Origin: Rhodobacteraceae bacterium EhC02
Lineage (GTDB): Bacteria; Pseudomonadota; Alphaproteobacteria; Rhodobacterales; Rhodobacteraceae
Assembly: GCA_001650895.1 (NCBI GenBank)
Contig: LXYH01000045.1
Coordinates: 62,001 to 126,000 of the forward strand
DNA length: 64,000 bases
Direction: 5' to 3'
The notes under the pieces were generated by a model. The model had not been told where the DNA came from and made no database searches. It worked only from the letters and a program-made list of their open reading frames with translations. Positions 62,714 through 64,000 of this stretch are shown here, in pieces (positions within the stretch are counted from its first letter, which is position 1; each line of letters starts with the position of its first letter). A program made the translations under genes and the position numbers.

Positions 62714-63487
62714 TCACAATTCGGCGCGCGGGCGCCGGCTGAAGGTGAGGTCACGCAGGATCACCTGGTTCATCTCGGGGCCTTCGAAGATCAGGTCGAC
62801 CCAGGCCTTTTCGACACGTTTTTCGTTCATGCCGGAATAGGCAAGGTCGAATTCCACCATGATGTCTTCTTCGTGCAGAGGCAATTCGCGCACGATCTGT
62901 TCGGTGTTCGGCCCGTGGCGAATATTGAGCCGGGCAAATATCTCCAGCGGTTTTTCCATTTCGATGATGGTATTCATGCGGATCAGGTGGCGCCGCTTCA
63001 GCCCGGCCACGGCATCGCCGGGCAGATCGATCGCAAGCGACAGGAAGGATCCGTCGAACCGGAACACATCCAGCCGCAGACCGAAAGGCGCCAGATCCTG
63101 CTCGCGCTGGTTGCGAAGCTGGCGCAGGGTCACTTCGGAGCGTTCGCAGTCATGAAACAGCGTCACCTCGTTGCCAAGCGTGCTCTTGCTGGGGACCGAG
63201 GCGAAGCCGGGCACCGGCAAGGGGCCGCGCCACAATTCGGGCCGCCAGCCCCAATCGGCCCCATGCGGCCTGCGAAAGGCGTTGGACCCGATCATCGGCA
63301 GGGCAAGACGGCTTTCGGCGACATGGATCAGATCATCCAGATGACGCCGCAACTGGCGGGCGCGCTGACGCTGAAGCCGCAAATCAGCCAGATCGGCCTT
63401 GTCGGCCCGACTGGCGGCGCTGGCCCAGCGGCTGCGACTGCGCGCGAATGCAATTGCGTCGAGAACCTTGCCACCCAACCTTGTCAT
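62714..63487 (-). CDS. conserved hypothetical protein of Rhodobacteraceae (DUF6478-like)
   Basis: A 257-residue protein with a basic, helical N-terminus (LDAIAFARSRSRWASAASRA, LRLQRQRARQLRRHLDDLI) and a beta-rich C-terminal half (VEFDLAYSGMNEKRVEKAWV). From memory it resembles the Rhodobacteraceae family DUF6478, whose function is unknown. It has no signal peptide or membrane segment. It is first in a unit with the two small genes downstream. Confidence 0.75.
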   Translation of the reverse strand: MTRLGGKVLDAIAFARSRSRWASAASRADKADLADLRLQRQRARQLRRHLDDLIHVAESRLALPMIGSNAFRRPHGADWGWRPELWRGPLPVPGFASVPSKSTLGNEVTLFHDCERSEVTLRQLRNQREQDLAPFGLRLDVFRFDGSFLSLAIDLPGDAVAGLKRRHLIRMNTIIEMEKPLEIFARLNIRHGPNTEQIVRELPLHEEDIMVEFDLAYSGMNEKRVEKAWVDLIFEGPEMNQVILRDLTFSRRPRAEL

Positions 63488-63651
63488 GATGTCCCGACCT
63501 GCCTTGCCTGTCTTATCCGCTTACCACACTCGGCGTCTGTCAGTACCGCCTAATGACGAAACAATCCTTACCGATGCAGCGCATTGACACAATTACAGAA
63601 ACACGAACGGCGGATCAATCTGCAGCAGGGAGGCAAGCCTGCAGGTGTCAC

Positions 63652-64000
63652 TCAGCGGGCCGGACTGTCGCGGCGGATCGCATCGACCAGATCCAGCATG
63701 AACCGCATCCCGCGATCCGACACCATGGCACTGTCGGGCGCGCCATAGAGGGCCAGGCCCAGGACCGTGTCCCCGACCGTCATCAGACCCCGCCAATGCC
63801 TTGGGTCCGCCTTGGGCGGAACGGTCGAGCCACCCTCGACCTGCAAGAGGGCCAGACCCTCGCGGTTGATGGCGCGCAGGATGCGGCCACGGCCCAGGGC
63901 CTGCTGAAAGTCGCGGCTGTCGGTGCTGACGCCCCCCTCGCCGATGGGCGAGGCCGAGATGGTGATGATCGCAGGTTCGACGAAAACGCCACTGGTGTCG
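63652..64000 (-). CDS. hypothetical protein, 5' part outside window
   Basis: The minus-strand frame is open from the window edge to a TGA at 63652, about 115 codons of C-terminal sequence. It contains GRGRILRAINREGLALLQVE and ALYGAPDSAMVSDRGMRFML. Its codon use fits the other genes here. I do not recognise the family. The start lies beyond the window. The 164 bases between it and the DUF6478-like gene hold no other clear feature. Confidence 0.7.
   Translation of the reverse strand, partial: DTSGVFVEPAIITISASPIGEGGVSTDSRDFQQALGRGRILRAINREGLALLQVEGGSTVPPKADPRHWRGLMTVGDTVLGLALYGAPDSAMVSDRGMRFMLDLVDAIRRDSPAR

Overview
The window is GC-rich, densely coded chromosomal DNA of an alphaproteobacterium. 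Gene content points to Rhodobacteraceae, probably the Roseobacter group: a (3S)-malyl-CoA/beta-methylmalyl-CoA lyase of the mcl1 type, a DUF1013/TrcR regulator, a FYDLN-acid (TIGR02300) protein, an HvrA/Spb-like H-NS protein, COQ9, and several FAD-GcvT and MttB-family methylamine enzymes. This placement rests on recognising protein families, not on a database search. There is no rRNA operon, CRISPR array, integrase or transposase. Two genes are cut by the window edges (1-974 and 63652-64000).

Layout. 1-10.4 kb: a truncated hydroxyacid dehydrogenase, an SRPBCC protein, NudC, a CpdB-like phosphoesterase, the SRP RNA with its own promoter, RsgA, a small phosphatase with a zinc protease, then the dnaX-ybaB-recR cluster. 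10.4-18.5 kb: an ornithine/lysine-type decarboxylase, a DAO oxidoreductase, TrcR, a secreted RNase T2, an H-NS-like protein beside an AT-rich island, two quinone oxidoreductase-like MDR proteins with COQ9, and rpsU with a hairpin over its ribosome binding site. 18.7-28.5 kb: a flavodoxin/GMC oxidoreductase pair, an Lrp regulator divergent from alanine dehydrogenase, an ArsR-permease pair and an RND efflux pump. 28.6-34.7 kb: mscL, tRNA-Ala, several housekeeping proteins, a GntR regulator with an antiporter, accA, and a LysE exporter divergent from its likely Lrp regulator.

34.8-46.5 kb: mcl1 stands divergent to dgcN-dgcA and a D-amino-acid aminotransferase. This group suggests D-glutamate/D-amino-acid catabolism. 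It is followed by DUF1244, an N-formylglutamate amidohydrolase-like protein, pyruvate kinase, rpmI-rplT and pheST. 46.5-54.8 kb: a tightly coupled minus-strand operon transcribed in the order FAD-GcvT protein, homocysteine methyltransferase-like protein, second FAD-GcvT protein, MttB-family protein, hydroxyisobutyrate dehydrogenase-like protein. A LysR regulator is divergent from it. This looks like a demethylation route for a betaine-type compound with no corrinoid protein gene nearby, and it is the most interesting system here. 55.8-64 kb: another LysR gene, a class III aminotransferase with a glutamine-synthetase-like ligase, 2,4-dienoyl-CoA reductase, and a run of small minus-strand genes.

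Non-coding highlight. A short element occurs several times. It is usually a GC hairpin followed by GGATATTTG, two variable bases, then GCAAGAAGAAAC, and it lies just 3' of genes. Four copies match at all 21 fixed positions, and two are degenerate. One degenerate copy (56824-56870) follows no gene and may mark a lost one. Gaps between genes are short. The two longer than 300 bases (15109-15444 and 56687-57038) are described in the feature list.
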